A stretch of 64,000 nucleotides of DNA from Fistularia commersonii (Eukaryota; Chordata; Actinopteri; Syngnathiformes; Fistulariidae): contig JBBMNZ010000060.1 in NCBI GenBank assembly GCA_037954325.1, positions 1 through 64,000 on the forward strand, given 5' to 3'. Below the pieces are notes generated by a model that saw only the letters and a program-made list of their open reading frames with translations, did not search any database and was not told the DNA's origin. How positions within the stretch are numbered: the first letter of the stretch is position 1; the number at the start of each line of letters is the position of its first letter. Position numbers and translations under genes: made by a program. Positions 38,212 through 52,737 of this stretch are shown in pieces.

Positions 38212-41200
38212 CTGAATTTGACATATATTGTGCAGAATCATGTCCTAAACAACATATATCAACAGGAAAAACCAGCATATTGAAATTCATTAGTTATTTC
38301 CACTCCAACTCAAAAACGCTTCAATTCGGTGAGATAAGCAGTTTTTGAACGAATGGCTATATCTTTTGAACCAGTGATAGGATCACACTGAATTTGACAT
38401 ATATTGTTCAGAATCATGTCCTAAACAACATATATCAACAGCAGAAACTAGCTTGATGGAATTCATTAGTTATTTCCACTCCAAATCAAAAAAGCTTCAA
38501 CTCGGTGAGATAAGCACTTTTTGAGCGAATGGCTATATCTTTTGATCTTGTAGCTGGATTACACTGAATTTGAAATATATTTGCAGAATTATGCCCTAAA
38601 CAACACATTTCAACAGCAGAAAGCGGCTTGATGAAATTCATTAGTTATTTCCACTCCTAATCAAAAACGCTTCAACTCGGTGAGATAAGCACTTTTTGAA
38701 CGAATGGCTATATCTTTTGAAGTTGTAGCTGGATTACACTGAATTTGACATTAATTGTGCAGAATCATGTTCTAAACAACATATTTCAACGTCAAAAACC
38801 AGCTTGATGAAATCCATTAGTTATTTCCACTCCTAATCAAAAACGCTTCAACTCGGTGAGAGAAGGACTTTCTGAACGAATGGCTATATTTTTTGAACTT
38901 GTGGCTGGATTACACTGAATTTGACATATATTGTGCAGAATCATGTACTGAACAACATATTTGAACACCAGAAACCAGCTTGGTGAAATTCATTAGTTAT
39001 TTCCACTCTTGATCAAAAACGCTTCAACCCGATAAGATAAACACTTTTTGAACGAATGGCTATATCTTTTGAACATGTGATGGGATTACACTGAATTTGA
39101 CATATATTGTGCAAAATCATGTTCTAAACAACATATATCACCAGCAGAAACCAGCTTGATGAAATTCATTAGTTATGTCCACTCCTAATAAAAAACGCTT
39201 CAACTCGGTGAGATAAGCACTTTTTGAACGAATGGCTATATCTTTTGAACTTGGAGCTGGATTAAACTGAATTTGACATATATTGTGCAAAATCATGTTC
39301 CAAACAACATATGTCAACAGCAAAAACCAGCTTGATGAAATCCATTAGTTATTTCCACTCCTAATCAAAAATAGTTCAACTCGGTGAGAAAAGCACTTTA
39401 TGAACGAATGGCTATATATTTTGATCCTGTGGCTGGGTTACACTGAATTTGAAATATATATTGCAGAATCATGTCCTAAACAACATATTTCAACAGTAGA
39501 AAACAGCTTGATGAAATTCATTAGTTATTTTCACTCCTAATCAAAAACGCTTCAACTCGGTGAGATAAGCAGTTTTGGAACGAATGGCTATATCTTTTGA
39601 TCTTGTCGCTGGATTATACTGATATTGACATATATTGTGCACAATCATGTCCTAAACAACATATATCAACAGCAAAAACCAGCATATTGAAATTCATTAG
39701 TTATTTCCACTCCTAATCAAAAACGCTTCAACTCAGTGAGATGAAGACTTTTTGAACGAATGGATATATCTTTTGAACCTGTGATGGGATCACACTGAAT
39801 TTGACATATATTGTGCAAAATCATGTTCCAAACAACATATGTCAACAGCAAAAACCAGCTTGATGAAATCCATTAGTTATTTCCACTCCTAATCAAAAAT
39901 AGTTCAACTCGGTGAGAAAAGCACTTCATGAACGAATGGCTATATATTTTGATCCTGTAGCTGGGTTACACTGAATTTGACATATATATTGTTCAGAATC
40001 ATGTCCTAAACAACATATATCAACAGCAGAAACCAGCTTGATGGAATTCATTAGTTATTTCCACTCCAAATCAAAAACGCTTCAACTCAGTGGGATAAGC
40101 GCTTTTTGCACGAATGGCTATATCTTTTGATCTTGTCGCTGGATTACACTGAATTTGAAATATTTAGTGGAAAATCATGTCCTATACAACATATTTCAAC
40201 AGCAGAAACCAGTTTGTTGAAATCCATTAGTTGTTTCCAATCCTAATCAAAAACGCTTCAACTCGGTGAGATAAGTCCTTTTTGAACCAAGGGCTATATC
40301 TTTTTAACCTGTCATGGGATCCCACTGAATTTGACATATACTGTGCAGAATCATGTCCTAAACAAGATATTTCAACGGCAGAAACAAGCTTGATGAAATT
40401 CATTAGTTATTTCCACTCCTAATCAAAAACGCTTCAACTCGGTGAGAAAAGCACTTTTTGAACGAATGGCTATAAATTTTGATCCTGTAGCTGGGTTACA
40501 CTGAATTTGACATATATATTGCAGAATCATGTCCTAAACAACATATTTCAACAGTAGAAACCAGCTCGATGAAATTCATTAGTTATTTTCACTCCTAATC
40601 AAAAACGCTTCAACTCGGTGAGATGAAGACTTTTTGAATGAATGGCTATATGTTTTTAACATGTGATGGGATTACACTGAAATTGACATATATCGTGCAG
40701 AATCATGTCCTAAACAACATATATCAACAGCAGAAACCAGCTTGATGGAATTCATTAGTTATTTCCACTCCAAATCAAAAAAGCTTCAACTCGGTGAGAT
40801 AAGCACTTTTTGAACGAATGGCTATATCTTTTGATCTTGTAGCTGGATTACACTGAATTTGAAATATATTTGCAGAATTATGCCCTTAACAACACATTTC
40901 AACAGCAGAAAGCGGCTTGATGAAATTCATTAGTTATTTCCATTCCTAATCAAAAACGCTTCAACCCGATAAGATATACACTTTTTGATCGAATGGCTAT
41001 ATCTTTTGAACATGTGATGGGATTACACTGAAGTTGACATATATTGTGCAGAATAATGTGCTAATCATTATATTTCAACAGTAGAAACCAACCTGATGAA
41101 AATTCATTAGTTATTTCCACTCCTAATCAAAAACGCTTCAACTCGGTGAGATAAGCACTTTTTGAACGAATGGCTATATCTTTTGAAGTTGTAGCTGGAA

Positions 41201-42835
41201 TACACTGAATTTGACATATATTGTGCAGAATCATGTACTGAACAACATATTTGAACAGCAGAAACCAGCTTGGTGAAATTCATTAGTTATTTCAACTCTT
41301 AATTAAAAAACGCTTCAACCCGATAAGATAAACACTTTTTGAACGAATGGCTATATCTTTTGAACATGTCATGGGATTACACTGAATTTGACATATATTG
41401 TGCAGAATCATGTTCTAAACAACATATATCACCAGCAGAAACCAGCTTGATGAAATTCATTAGTTATTTCCACTCCTAATCAAAAACGCTTCAACTCGGT
41501 GAGATAAGCACTTTTTGAACGAATGGCTATATCTTTTGAACTTGGAGCTGGATTACACTGAATTTGACATATATTGTGCAAAATCATGTTCCAAACAACA
41601 TATGTCAACAGCAAAAACCAGCTTGATGAAATCCATTAGTTATTTCCACTCCTAATCAAAAATAGTTCAACTCGGTGAGAAAAGCACTTTATGAACGAAT
41701 GGCTATATATTTTGATCTTGTAGCTGGGTTACACTGAATTTGACATATATATTGCAGAATCATGTCCTAAACAACATATTTCAACAGTCGAAAACAGCTT
41801 GATGAAATTCATTAGTTATTTTCACTACTAATCAAAAACGCTTCAACTGGGTGAGATGAAGACTTTTTGAACGAATGGCTATATGTTTTTAACATGTGAT
41901 GGGATTACACTGAAATTGACATATATCCTGCAGAATCATGTCCTAGACAACATATATCAACATCAGAAACCAGCTTGATGAAATTCATTAGTTATTTCCA
42001 CTCCAACTCAAAAACAATTTAACTCGATAAGATAAGCAGTTTTTGACCTTATAGATATATCTTTTTAACTTGTAGCTGGATAACATTGAAGTTGACATAT
42101 ATTGTGCAGAATCATTTTCTAAACAACATATTTCAACAGGAGAAACCAGGTTGATGAAATTCATTAGTTATTTTCACTCTTAATCAAAAACGCTTCAACC
42201 CTATAAGATACGCACTTTTTGAACGAATGGCTATATCTTTTGAACCTGTGATGTGATTACACTAAATTTGACATATATTGTGCAAAATCGTGTCCTAAAC
42301 AACATATATCAACAGGAGAAACCAGCATATTGAAATTCATTAGTTATTTCCACTCCAACTAAAAAACGCTTCAACTCGGTGAGATAAGCAGTTTTTGAAC
42401 GAATGGCTATATCTTTTGATCTTGTCGCTGGATTACACTGAATTTGACATATATTGTGCAGAATCATGTCCTATACAACATATTTCAACAGCAGAAACCA
42501 GCTTGATGAAATTCATTAGTTTTTTCCACTCCTAATCAAAAACGCTTCAACTCGGTTAGATAAGACGTTTTTGAACGAATGGCTATATCTTTTGAACATG
42601 TGATGGGATTAAGCTGAATTTGACATATTTTTTGCAGAATCATGTCCTAAACAACATATTTCAACAGCAGAAACCAGATTAATGAAATTCATTAGTTATT
42701 TCCACTCCTAATCAATAACGCTTCAACTCGGTGAGAAAAGCTCTTTTTTAACGAATGGGTATATCTTTTGAAAATGTACCTGGATTACACTGAATTTGAC
42801 ATAAATTGTACAAAATCTTGTCCTAAACAACATAT

Positions 42836-42841
42836 TTCAAC
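42836..42841 (+). repeat. 62-bp-deletion junction with CCGAAAAG variant
   Basis: The same TTCAAC join, but followed by CCCGAAAAGATAAACAC rather than CCCGATAAGATAAACAC. This is an older or diverged copy outside the young HORs. The altered monomer length lets a 77-codon chance open frame (42768-43001) run through. Confidence 0.88.
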
Positions 42842-43331
42842 CCGAAAAGATAAACACTTTTTGAACGAATGGCTATATCTTTTGATTTTGTCGCTGAATT
42901 ACACTGAATTTGACATGTTTTATGCAGAATCATGTCCCAAACAACATATTTCAACAACAGAAACCAGATTAATGAAATTCATTAGTTATATCCACTCCTA
43001 ATTAAAACCCTTCAACTCCGTGAGATAAGCACTTTTTGAACGAATGGCTATATATTTTGATCTTGAAGCTGGGTTACACTGAATTTGACATATATTTTGC
43101 AGAATCATGTTCTAAACAAGATATTTCAACAGCAGAAACCGGCTTGATGAAATTCATTAGTTATTTCCACTACTAGTCAAAAACGCTTCAAGTCAGTGAT
43201 ATAAGATTTTTTTGAACGAATGGCTATATCTTTTGAATTTGTACCTGGATTACACTGAATTTGACATATTTTGTGCAGAATCATGTCCGAAACAACATAT
43301 TTCCAAAGCAGAAACCAGCTTAATGAAATTC

Positions 43332-43343
43332 TTTTTTTTTTTT
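43332..43343 (+). repeat. Poly-T tract with ancestral-type flank
   Basis: The flank reads GAAATTC before the T run, as in the consensus, while the young HORs read GAAATCC. The same AATTC flank occurs at 46965-46975 (T11) and 54227-54238 (T12). The three right-hand copies look older than those at 18-35 kb. Confidence 0.88.
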
Positions 43344-46300
43344 CCACTCCTAATCAAAAACGCTTCAACCCGATAAGATAAACACTTTTTGAACGAATGG
43401 CTTTATCTTTTGAACCTGTGATGGGATTACACTGAATTTGACATATATTGTACAGAATCATGTTCTAAACAACATATATCCAGCAGAAACCAGCTTGATG
43501 AAATTCATGAGTTATTTCCAGTCCAACTCAATAACGATTTAACTCGATAATATAAGCAGTTTTTGACCTTATGGCTATATCTTTTGAACTTGTAGCTGGA
43601 TTACACTGAATTTGACATATATTGTGCAGAATCATGTCCTAAACAACATATTTCAACAACAGAAACCAACTTGATGAAATTCATTAGTTATTTCCACTCA
43701 AAATCAAAAACGTTTCAAATCAGTGAGATAAGCACTTTTTGAACGAATGGCTATATCTTTTGAACTTGTAGCTGGATTATACTGAATACGAAATGTATTG
43801 TGCAGAATCATGTTCTAAACAACATATTTCAACGGCAAAAACCAGCTTGATGAAATCCATTAGTTATTTCCTCTCCTAATAAAAAACGCTTCAACTCGGT
43901 GAGAGAAGTACTTTCTGAACGAATGGCTATATTTTTTGAGCTTGTAGCTGGATTACACTGAATTTGACATATATTGTGCAGAATCATGTACTGAACAACA
44001 TATTTGAACAGCATAAACCAGCTTGGTGAAATGTATTAGTTATTTCCACTCCTAATCAAAAACGCTTCAACTCGGTGATATAAGCACTTTTTGAACGAAT
44101 GGCTATATCTTTTGAACTTGTAGCTGGATTACACTGAGTACGAAATGTATTGTGCAGAATCATGTTCTAAACAACATATTTCAACAGCAGAAACCAGCTT
44201 GATGAAATTCACTAGTTATTCCCACTCCTATTCAAAAACGCTTCATTTCGGTGAGATAAGTCCTTTTTGAAGGAATGGCTATATCTTTTGATCTTGTAAT
44301 GGGATCACACTGAATTTGACATATTTTATGCTGAATCATGTCCTAAACAACATATTTCAACAGCAGAAACCAGCTTGATGAAATTCATTAGTTATTTCCA
44401 CTCCTAATCAAAAGCGATTTAACTCGGAAAGATAATTAGTTTCTGACATAATGGCTATATCTTTTGAATTTATAGCTGGGTCATACTGAATTTGACATAT
44501 ATTGTGCAGAATCATGTCCTAAACAACATATATCAACAGCAAAAACCAGCATATTGAAATTCATTAGTTATTTCCACTCCAACTCAAAAACGCTTCAATT
44601 CGGTGAGATAAGCAGTTTTTGAACGAATGGCTATATCTTTGGAACCTGTGATAGGATCACACTGAATTTGACATATATTGTTCAGAATCATGTCCTAAAC
44701 AACATATATCAACAGCAGAAACCAGCTTGATGGAATTCATTAGTTATTTCCACTCCAAATCAAAAAAGCTTCAACTCGGTGAGATAAGCACTTTTTGAAC
44801 GAATGGCTATATCTTTTGAAGTTGTAGCTGGATTACACTGAATTTGACATATATTTGCAGAATTATGCCCTAAACAACACATTTCAACAGCAGAAAGCGG
44901 CTTGATGAAATTCATTAGTTATTTCCATTCCTAATCAAAAACGCTTCAACCCGATAAGATATACACTTTTTGATCGAATGGCTCTATCTTTTGAACCTGT
45001 GATGGGATTACACTGAAGTTGACATATATTGTGCAAAATAATGTGCTAATCAACGTATTTCAACAGTAGAAACCAACCTGATGAAAATTCATTAGTTATT
45101 TCCACTCCTAATCAAAAACGCTTGAACTCGGTGAGAGAAGGACTTTCTGAACGAATGGCTATATTTTTTGAACTTGTGGCTGGATTACACTGAATTTGAC
45201 ATATTTTTTATAGAATCATGTCCTAAACAACATATTTCAACAGCAGAAACCAGCTTGATGAAATTTATTAGTTATTTCCTCTCCTAATCAAAAACGCTTC
45301 AACCCGATAAGATAAACACTTTTTGAACGAATGGCCTTATCTTTTGAACCTGTGATGGGATTACACTGAATTTGACATATTTTGTGCAGAATCATGTCCT
45401 AAAAAACATATTTCAACAGCAGAAACCAGCTTGATGAAATTCATTAGTTATTTCCACTCCTAATCAAAAACGCTTCAACTCGGTGAGAAAAGAACTTTTT
45501 GAACGAATGGCTATAAATTTTGATCCTGTAGCTGGGTTACACTGAATTTGACATATTTTGTGCAGAATCATGTCATAAAAAACATATTTCAACAGCAGAA
45601 ACCAGCTTGATGAAATTCATTAGTTATTTCCACTCCAACTCAAAAACAATTTAACTCGATAAGATAAGCAGTTTTTGACCTTATAGATATATCTTTTTAA
45701 CTTGTAGCTGGATAACACTGAAGTTGACATATATTGTGCAGAATCATTTTCTAAACAACATATTTCAACAGGAGAAACCAGCTTGATGAAATTCATTAGT
45801 TATTTCCATCCCTAATAAAAAACGCTTCAACTCGGTGAGATAAGCACTTTTTTAACGAATGGCGATATCTTTTGAACTTGTAGCTGGATTACACTGAATT
45901 TGACATTAATTGTGCAGAATCATTTTCAAAACAACATATTTCAACAGGAGAAACCAGCTTGATGAAATCCATTAGTTATTTCCATCCCTAATAAAAAAAG
46001 CTTCAACTCGGTGAGAGAAGCACTTTCTGAACGAATGGCAATATTTTTTGATCCTGTAGCTGGGTTTCACTGAATTTGACATATATATTGCAGAATCATG
46101 TCCTAAACAACATATTTCAAAAGCAGAAACCAGCTTGGTGAAATCCATTAGTTTTTTCCACTCCTAATCAAAAACGCTTCAACTCGGTTAGATAATACGT
46201 TTTTGAACGAATGGCTATATCTTTTGAACATGTGATGGGTTTAAGCTGAATTTGACATATTTTTTGCAGAATCATGTCCTAAACAACATATTTAAACAGC

Positions 46301-46467
46301 AGAAACCAGATTAATGAAATTGATTAGTTATTTCCACTCCTAATCAATAACGCTTCAACTCGGTGAGAAAAGCACTTTTTTAACGAATGGGTATATCTTT
46401 TGAAAATGTACCTGCATTACTCTGAATTTGACATAAATTGTACAAAATCTTGTCCTAAACAACATAT

Positions 46468-46473
46468 TTCAAC
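46468..46473 (+). repeat. 62-bp-deletion junction, isolated
   Basis: A single copy of the TTCAACCC join in a diverged 2340-type segment; its partner is absent. Confidence 0.88.
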
Positions 46474-49400
46474 CCGATAAGATAAACACTTTTTGAACGA
46501 ATGGCTATATCTTTTGATTTTGTCGCTGAATTACACTGAATTTGACATATTTTGTGCAGATTATTGTCCTAAACAACATATTTCAACAGCAGAAACCAGA
46601 TTAATGAAATTCAATAGTTATTTCCACTCCTAATCAATAACGCTTCAACTCGGTGAGAAAAGCACTTTTTTAACGAATGGCTATATATTTTGATCTTGAA
46701 GCTGGGTTACACTGAATTTGACATATATTGTGCAGAATCATGTTCTAAACAAGATATTTCAACAGCAGAAACTGGCTTGATGAAATTCATTAGTTATTTC
46801 CACTACTAGTCAAAAACGCTTCAAGTCAGTGATATAAGAACTTTTTGAACGAATGGCTATATCTTTTGAATTTGTACCTGGATTACACTGAATTTGACAT
46901 ATTTTGTGCAGAATCATGTCCGAAACAACATATTTCCACAGCAGAAACCAGCTTAATGAAATTCTTTTTTTTTTTCCACTCCTAATCATAAACGCTTCAA
47001 CTCAGTGAGATGAAGACTTTTTGAACGAAAGGATATATCTTTTGAACCTGTGATGGGATCACACTGAATTTGACATATATTGTGCAGAATCTTATCCTAA
47101 ACAACATATATCAACAGCAGAAACCAGTATGATGAAATTCATTAGTTATTTCCACTCCAACTCAAAAAAGATTTAATCTCTGTAAGATAAGCACTTTTTG
47201 ACCTTATGGCTATATCTTTTGAACTTGTAGCTGGATTACTCAGAATTTGACATGTATTGTGCAGAATCATGTCCTAAACAACATATATCAACAGCAAAAA
47301 CCAAAGTGGTGAAATTCATTAGTTATTTCCACTCTTAATCAAAAACGCTTCAACCCGATAAGATAAGCACTTTTTGAACGAATGGCTATATCTTTTGAAC
47401 CCGTGATGTGATTACACTAAATTTGACATATATTGTGCTTAATCATATCCGAAACAACATATCTCAACAGCAGAAACCAGTTTGATGAAATTCATTAGTC
47501 ATTTCCACTCAAAAACAAAAAAAAATTCAACTCAGCGAGATAAGCACTTTTTGACCTTATGGCTATATCTTTTGAACTTATAGCTGGATTACATTGAATT
47601 TGATATATTTTGCAGAATCATGTCCTAAACAACATATATCAAAAGCAAAAACCAGCATATTGAAATTCATTAGTTATTTCAACTCCAACTCAAAAACGCT
47701 TCAACTCGGTGAGATGAGCAGTTTTCGAACGAATGGCTATATCTTTTGATCTTGTCGCTGGATTACACTGAATTTGACATATATTGTACAGAATCATGTC
47801 CTATACAACATCTATCAACAGCAGAAAAAGGCTTGGTGAAATTCAATAGTTATTTCCTCTCTTAATCAAAAACGCTTCAACTCGATAAGATAAGAACTTT
47901 TTGAACGAATGGCTATATCTTTTGAACCTTCGATGGGATTACACAGAATTTGACATATATTGTGCAGAATCATGTCCTAAACAACATATTTCAACAGTAG
48001 AAACCAACTTGATGAAATTCATTAGTTATTTCCACTCCTAAACAAAAGCGATTTAACTCGGTAAGATAATTAGTTTTTGACCTTATGGCTATATCTTTTG
48101 AATTTATAGCTGGATTACACTGAATTTGACATATATTGTGCAGAATCATGTTCTAAACAAGATATTTCAACAGCAGAAACCGGCTTGATGAAATTCATTA
48201 GTTATTTCCACTACTAGTCAAAAACGCTTCAAGTCAGTGATATAAGAACTTTTTGAACGAATGGCTATATCTTTTGAATTTGTACCTGGATTACACTGAA
48301 TTTGACATATTTTGTGCAGAATCATGTCCGAAACAACATATATCAACAGCAAAAACCAGCATATTGAAATTCATCATTTAATTCCACTCCAACTCAAAAC
48401 GCTTCAACTCGTTGAGATAAGCAGTTTTTGAACGAATGGCTATATCTTTTGATCTTGTCGCTGGATTATACTGAATTTGACATATATTGTGCAGAATCAT
48501 GTCCTAAACAACATATATCAACAGCAAAAACCAGCATATTGAAATTCATTAGTTTTTTCCACTCCAGCTCAAAAACGCTTCAATCGGTGAGATAAGCAGT
48601 TTTTGAACGAATGGCTATATCTTTGGAACCTGTGATAGGATCACACTGAATTTGACATATATTGTTCAGAATCATGTCCTAAACAACATATATCAACAGC
48701 AGAAACCAGCTTGATGGAATTCATTAGTTATTTCCACTCCTAATCAAAAAAGCTTCAACTCGGTGAGATAAGCACTTTTTCAACGAATGGCTATATCTTT
48801 TGATCTTGTAGCTGGATTACACTGAATTTGAAATATATTTGCAGAATTATGCCCTAAACAACACATTTCAACAGCAGAAAGTGGCTTGATGAAATTCATT
48901 AGTTATTTCCGTTCCTACTTAAAAACGCTTCAATCCGATAAGATATACACTTTTTGATCGAATGGCTATATCTTTTGAACCGGTGAAGGGATTACACTGA
49001 AGTTGACATATATTGTGCAGAATAATGTGCTAATCAACATATTTCAACAGTAGAAACCAACCTGATGAAATTCATTAGTTATTTCCACTCCTAATCAAAA
49101 ACGCTTCAACTCGGTGAGATAAGCACTTTTTGAACGAATGGCTATATCTTTTGAAGTTGTATCTGGATTACACTGAATTTGACATTAATTGTGCAGAATC
49201 ATGTTCTAAACAACATATTTCAACGTCAAAAACCAGCTTGATGAAATCCATGAGTTACTTCCACTCCTAATAAAAAACGCTTCAACTCGGTGAGAGAAGG
49301 ACTTTCTGAACGAATGGGTATATTTTTTGAACTTGTGGCTGGATTACACTGAATTTGACATATATTGTGCAGAATCATGTACTGAACAACATATTTGAAC

Positions 49401-49797
49401 AGCAGAAACCAGCTTGGTGAAATTCATTAGTTATTTCCACTCTTAATCAAAAACGCTTCAACCCGATAAGATAAACACTTTTTGAACGAATGGCTATATC
49501 TTTTGAACATGTGATGGGATTACAATGAATTTGAAATATATTGTGCAAAATCATGTTCTAAACAACATATATCACCAGCAGAAACCAGCTTGATGAAATT
49601 CATTAGTTATTTCCACTCCTAATCAAAAACGCTTCAACTCGGTGGGATAAGCACTTTTTGAAGGAATGGCTATATCTTTCGAACTTGGAGCTGGATTACA
49701 CTGAATTTGACATATATTGTGCATAATCATGTTCCAAACAACATATGTCAACAGCAAAAACCAGCTTGATGAAATCCATTAGTTATTTCCACTCCTA

Positions 49798-50150
49798 ATC
49801 AAAAATAGTTTAACTCGGTGAGAAAAGCACTTTATGAACGAATGGCTATATATTTTGATCTGTAGCTGGGTTACACTGAATTTGACATATATATTGCAGA
49901 ATCATGTCCTAAACAACATATTTCAACAGTAGAAAACAGCTTGATGAAATCCATTAGTTATTTCCACTCCTAATCAAAAATAGTTCAACTCGGTGAGAAA
50001 AGCACTTTATGAACGAATGGCTATATGTTTTGATCCTGTAGCTGGGTTACACTGAATTTGACATATATATTGCAGAATCATGTCCTAAACAACATATTTC
50101 AACAGTAGAAAACAGCTTGATGAAATTCATTAGTTATTTTCACTCCTAAT
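49798..50150 (+). repeat. One-monomer tandem duplication (AAAATAGTT type)
   Basis: AAAAATAGTTNAACTCGGTG with AAGCACTTTATGAACGAATG appears twice in a row, one monomer apart (near 49800 and 49976). The same pair occurs near 61624 and 61800. At 14.5, 29.06 and 41.66 kb this monomer is single. Confidence 0.82.
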
Positions 50151-51329
50151 CAAAAACGCTTCAACTGGGTGAGATGAAGACTTTTTGAACGAATGGCTAT
50201 ATATTTTTAACCTGTAATGGGATTACACTGAAGTTAACATATATTGTGCAGAATCATGTCCTAATCAACATATTTCAACAGTAGAAACCAGCTTGATGAA
50301 ATCCATTAGTCATTTCCACTCCTAATAAAAAACGCTTCAACTCGGTGAGAGAAGCACTTTTTGAACGAATGGCTATATCTTTTGAACTTGTCGCTGGATT
50401 ACACTGAATTTGACATATATTGTGCAGAATCATGTACTGAACAACATATTTGAACAGCAGAAACCAGCTTGGTGAAATTCATTAGTTATTTCCACTCTTA
50501 ATCAAAAACTCCTCAACCCGATAAGATAAACACTTTTTGAACGAATGGCTATATCTTTTGAACATGTGATGGGATTACACTGAATTTGACATGTATTTTG
50601 CAGAATCATGTTCTAAAAAACAAAAATCACCAGCAGACACCTGCTTGATGAAATTCATGAGTTATTTCCACTCCTAATCAAAAGCGATTTAACTCGGTAA
50701 GATAATTTCTTTTTGACCTTATGGCTATATCTTTCGAACTTGGAGCTGGATTACACTGAATTTGACATATATTGTGTAGAATCATGTCCTAAACCACATA
50801 TATCAACAGCAAAAACCAGCATATTGAAATTCATTAGTTATTTCCACTCCAACTAAAAAACGCTTCAACTCGGTAAGATAAGCACTCTTTGAACGAATGG
50901 CTATATCTTTTCAACATGTGATGGGATCACACTGAATTTGACATATATTGTTCAGAATCATGTCCTAAACAACATATATCAACAGCAGAAACCAGCTTGA
51001 TGGAATTCATTAGTTATTTCCACTCCAAATCAAAAACGCTTCAACTCCGTGAGATAAGCACTTTTTGCACGAATGGCTATATCTTTTGATCTTGTCGCTG
51101 GATTACACTGAATTTGAAATATTTAGTGCAAAATCATGTCCTAAACAACATATTTCAACAGCAGAAACCAGTTTGATGAAATCCATTAGTTGTTTCCAAT
51201 CCTAATCAAAAACGCTTCAACTCGGTGAGATAAGTCCTTTTTGAACCAAGGGCTATATCTTTTTAACCTGTCATGGGATCCCACTGAATTTGACATATAT
51301 TGTGCAGAATCATGTCCTAAACAACATAT

Positions 51330-52737
51330 TTCAACGGCAGAAACAAGCTTGATGAAATTCATTAGTTATTTCCACTCCTAATCAAAAACGCTTCAACTCG
51401 GTGAGAAAAGCACTTTTTGAACGAATGGCTATAAATTTTGATCCTGTAGCTGGGTTACACTGAATTTGACATATATATTGCAGAATCATGTCCTAAACAA
51501 CATATTTCAACAGTAGAAACCAGCTCGATGAAATTCATTAGTTATTTTCACTCCTAATCAAAAACGCTTCAACTCGGTGAGATGAAGACTTTTTGAATGA
51601 ATGGCTATATGTTTTTAACATGTGATGGGATTACACTGAAATTGACATATATCGTGCAGAATCATGTCCTAGACAACATATATCAACAGCAGAAACCAGC
51701 TTGATGAAATTCATTAGTTATTTCCACTCCAACTTAAAAACATTTTAACTCGATAAGATAAGCAGTTTTTGACCTTATAGATATATCTTTTTAACTTGTA
51801 GCTGGATAACACTGAAGTTGACATATATTGTGCAGAATCATTTTCTAAACAACATATTTCAACAGGAGAAACCAGCTTGATGAAATTCATTAGTTATTTC
51901 CATCCCTAATAAAAAACGCTTCAACTCGGTGAGATAAGCACTTTTTTAACGAATGGCGATATCTTTTGAACTTGTTGCTGGATTACACTGAATTTGACAT
52001 TAATTGTGCAGAATCATGTCCTAAACAAGATATTTCAACGGCAGAAACAAGCTTGATGAAATTCATTAGTTATTTCCACTCCTAATCAAAAACGCTTCAA
52101 CTCGGTGAGAAAAGCACTTTTTGAACGAATGGCTATAAATTTTGATCCTGTAGCTGGGTTACACTGAATTTGACATATATATTGCAGAATCATGTCCTAA
52201 ACAACATATTTCAACAGTAGAAACCAGCTTGATGAAATTCATTATTTATTTTCACTCCTAATCAAAAACGCTTCAACTCGGTGAGATGAAGACTTTTTGA
52301 ATGAATGGCTATATGTTTTTAACATATGATGGGATTACACTGAAATTGACATATATCGTGCAGAATCATGTCCTAGACAACATATATCAACAGCAGAAAC
52401 CAGCTTGATGAAATTCATTAGTTATTTCCACTCCAACTTAAAAACATTTTAACTCGATAAGATAAGCAGTTTTTGACCTTATAGATATATCTTTTTAACT
52501 TGTAGCTGGATAACACTGAAGTTGACATATATTGTGCAGAATCATTTTCTAAACAACATATTTCAACAGGAGAAACCAGCTTGATGAAATTCATTAGTTA
52601 TTTCCATCCCTAATAAAAAACGCTTCAACTCGGTGAGATAAGCACTTTTTTAACGAATGGCGATATCTTTTGAACTTGTAGCTGGATTACACTGAATTTG
52701 ACATTATTTGTGCAGAATCATTTTCAAAACAACATAT
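51330..52737 (+). repeat. 4-monomer (704-bp) tandem duplication
   Basis: CAACGGCAGAAACAAGCTTG occurs at 51332 and 52036, exactly 704 bp apart. The same four variant monomers follow each time: AAATTTTGATCCTGTAGC, TATCGTGCAGAATC, AACTTAAAAACATTTTAACT and GGCGATATCTTTTGAAC. The related segment at 63.1-64 kb has only one copy. Small differences (CAGCTCGATG against CAGCTTGATG, AACATGTGATG against AACATATGATG) show the copies are not brand new. Confidence 0.9.

Larger units (their letters stand above)
23941..39407 (+). repeat. 5.16-kb HOR, three tandem copies (28 full + 2 truncated monomers each)
   Basis: The unit is repeated three times end to end: the marker TGATCTTGTCGCTGGATTAC occurs at 23955, 29111 and 34268, and sequence diverges again at about 39418. 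Spacings are 5156, 5157 and 5154 bp. The arithmetic 28 x 176 + 2 x 114 = 5156 fits. Each unit holds, in order, about 1.15 kb from the end of the 2340-bp HOR, two tandem 8-mers of 1407 bp, and about 1.2 kb of older-looking monomers (including AGAAAGCGGCTTGATG and AAAATAGTTCAACTCGG types). Joins between units fall in the conserved box GAACGAATGGCTATAT. Copies look almost identical by eye. Confidence 0.93.
34254..39407 (+). repeat. 5.16-kb HOR, copy 3
   Basis: Carries junctions at 34687 and 34977 and a 12-base T tract at 35298-35309. It has none of the single-base insertions noted in copy 2. It ends where TATATATTTTGATCCTGTGG replaces TATATCTTTTGATCTTGTCG, from about 39418. Confidence 0.9.
39408..48689 (+). 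repeat. Mosaic satellite with decayed HOR segments
   Basis: About 53 monomers whose order changes often. About 40.43-43.34 kb follows the 2340-type order (TAAATTTTGATCC near 40471, CATATATCGTGCAG near 40686, a TTCAACCC join at 42836, poly-T at 43332). About 45.5-46.98 kb is a shorter, interrupted version. About 47.05-48.0 kb resembles a decayed 8-mer (CTTAATCATATCCG near 47437, CAACTCAGCGAGATAAGC near 47527). The BamHI variant is at 40317. No gene or non-satellite element is visible. Confidence 0.8.

Noticed and set aside
42768..43001. A 77-codon open frame with repeated YTEFD...ESCPKQHIST
   Set aside because: Satellite translation passing through a 114-bp truncated monomer; no protein family resemblance.
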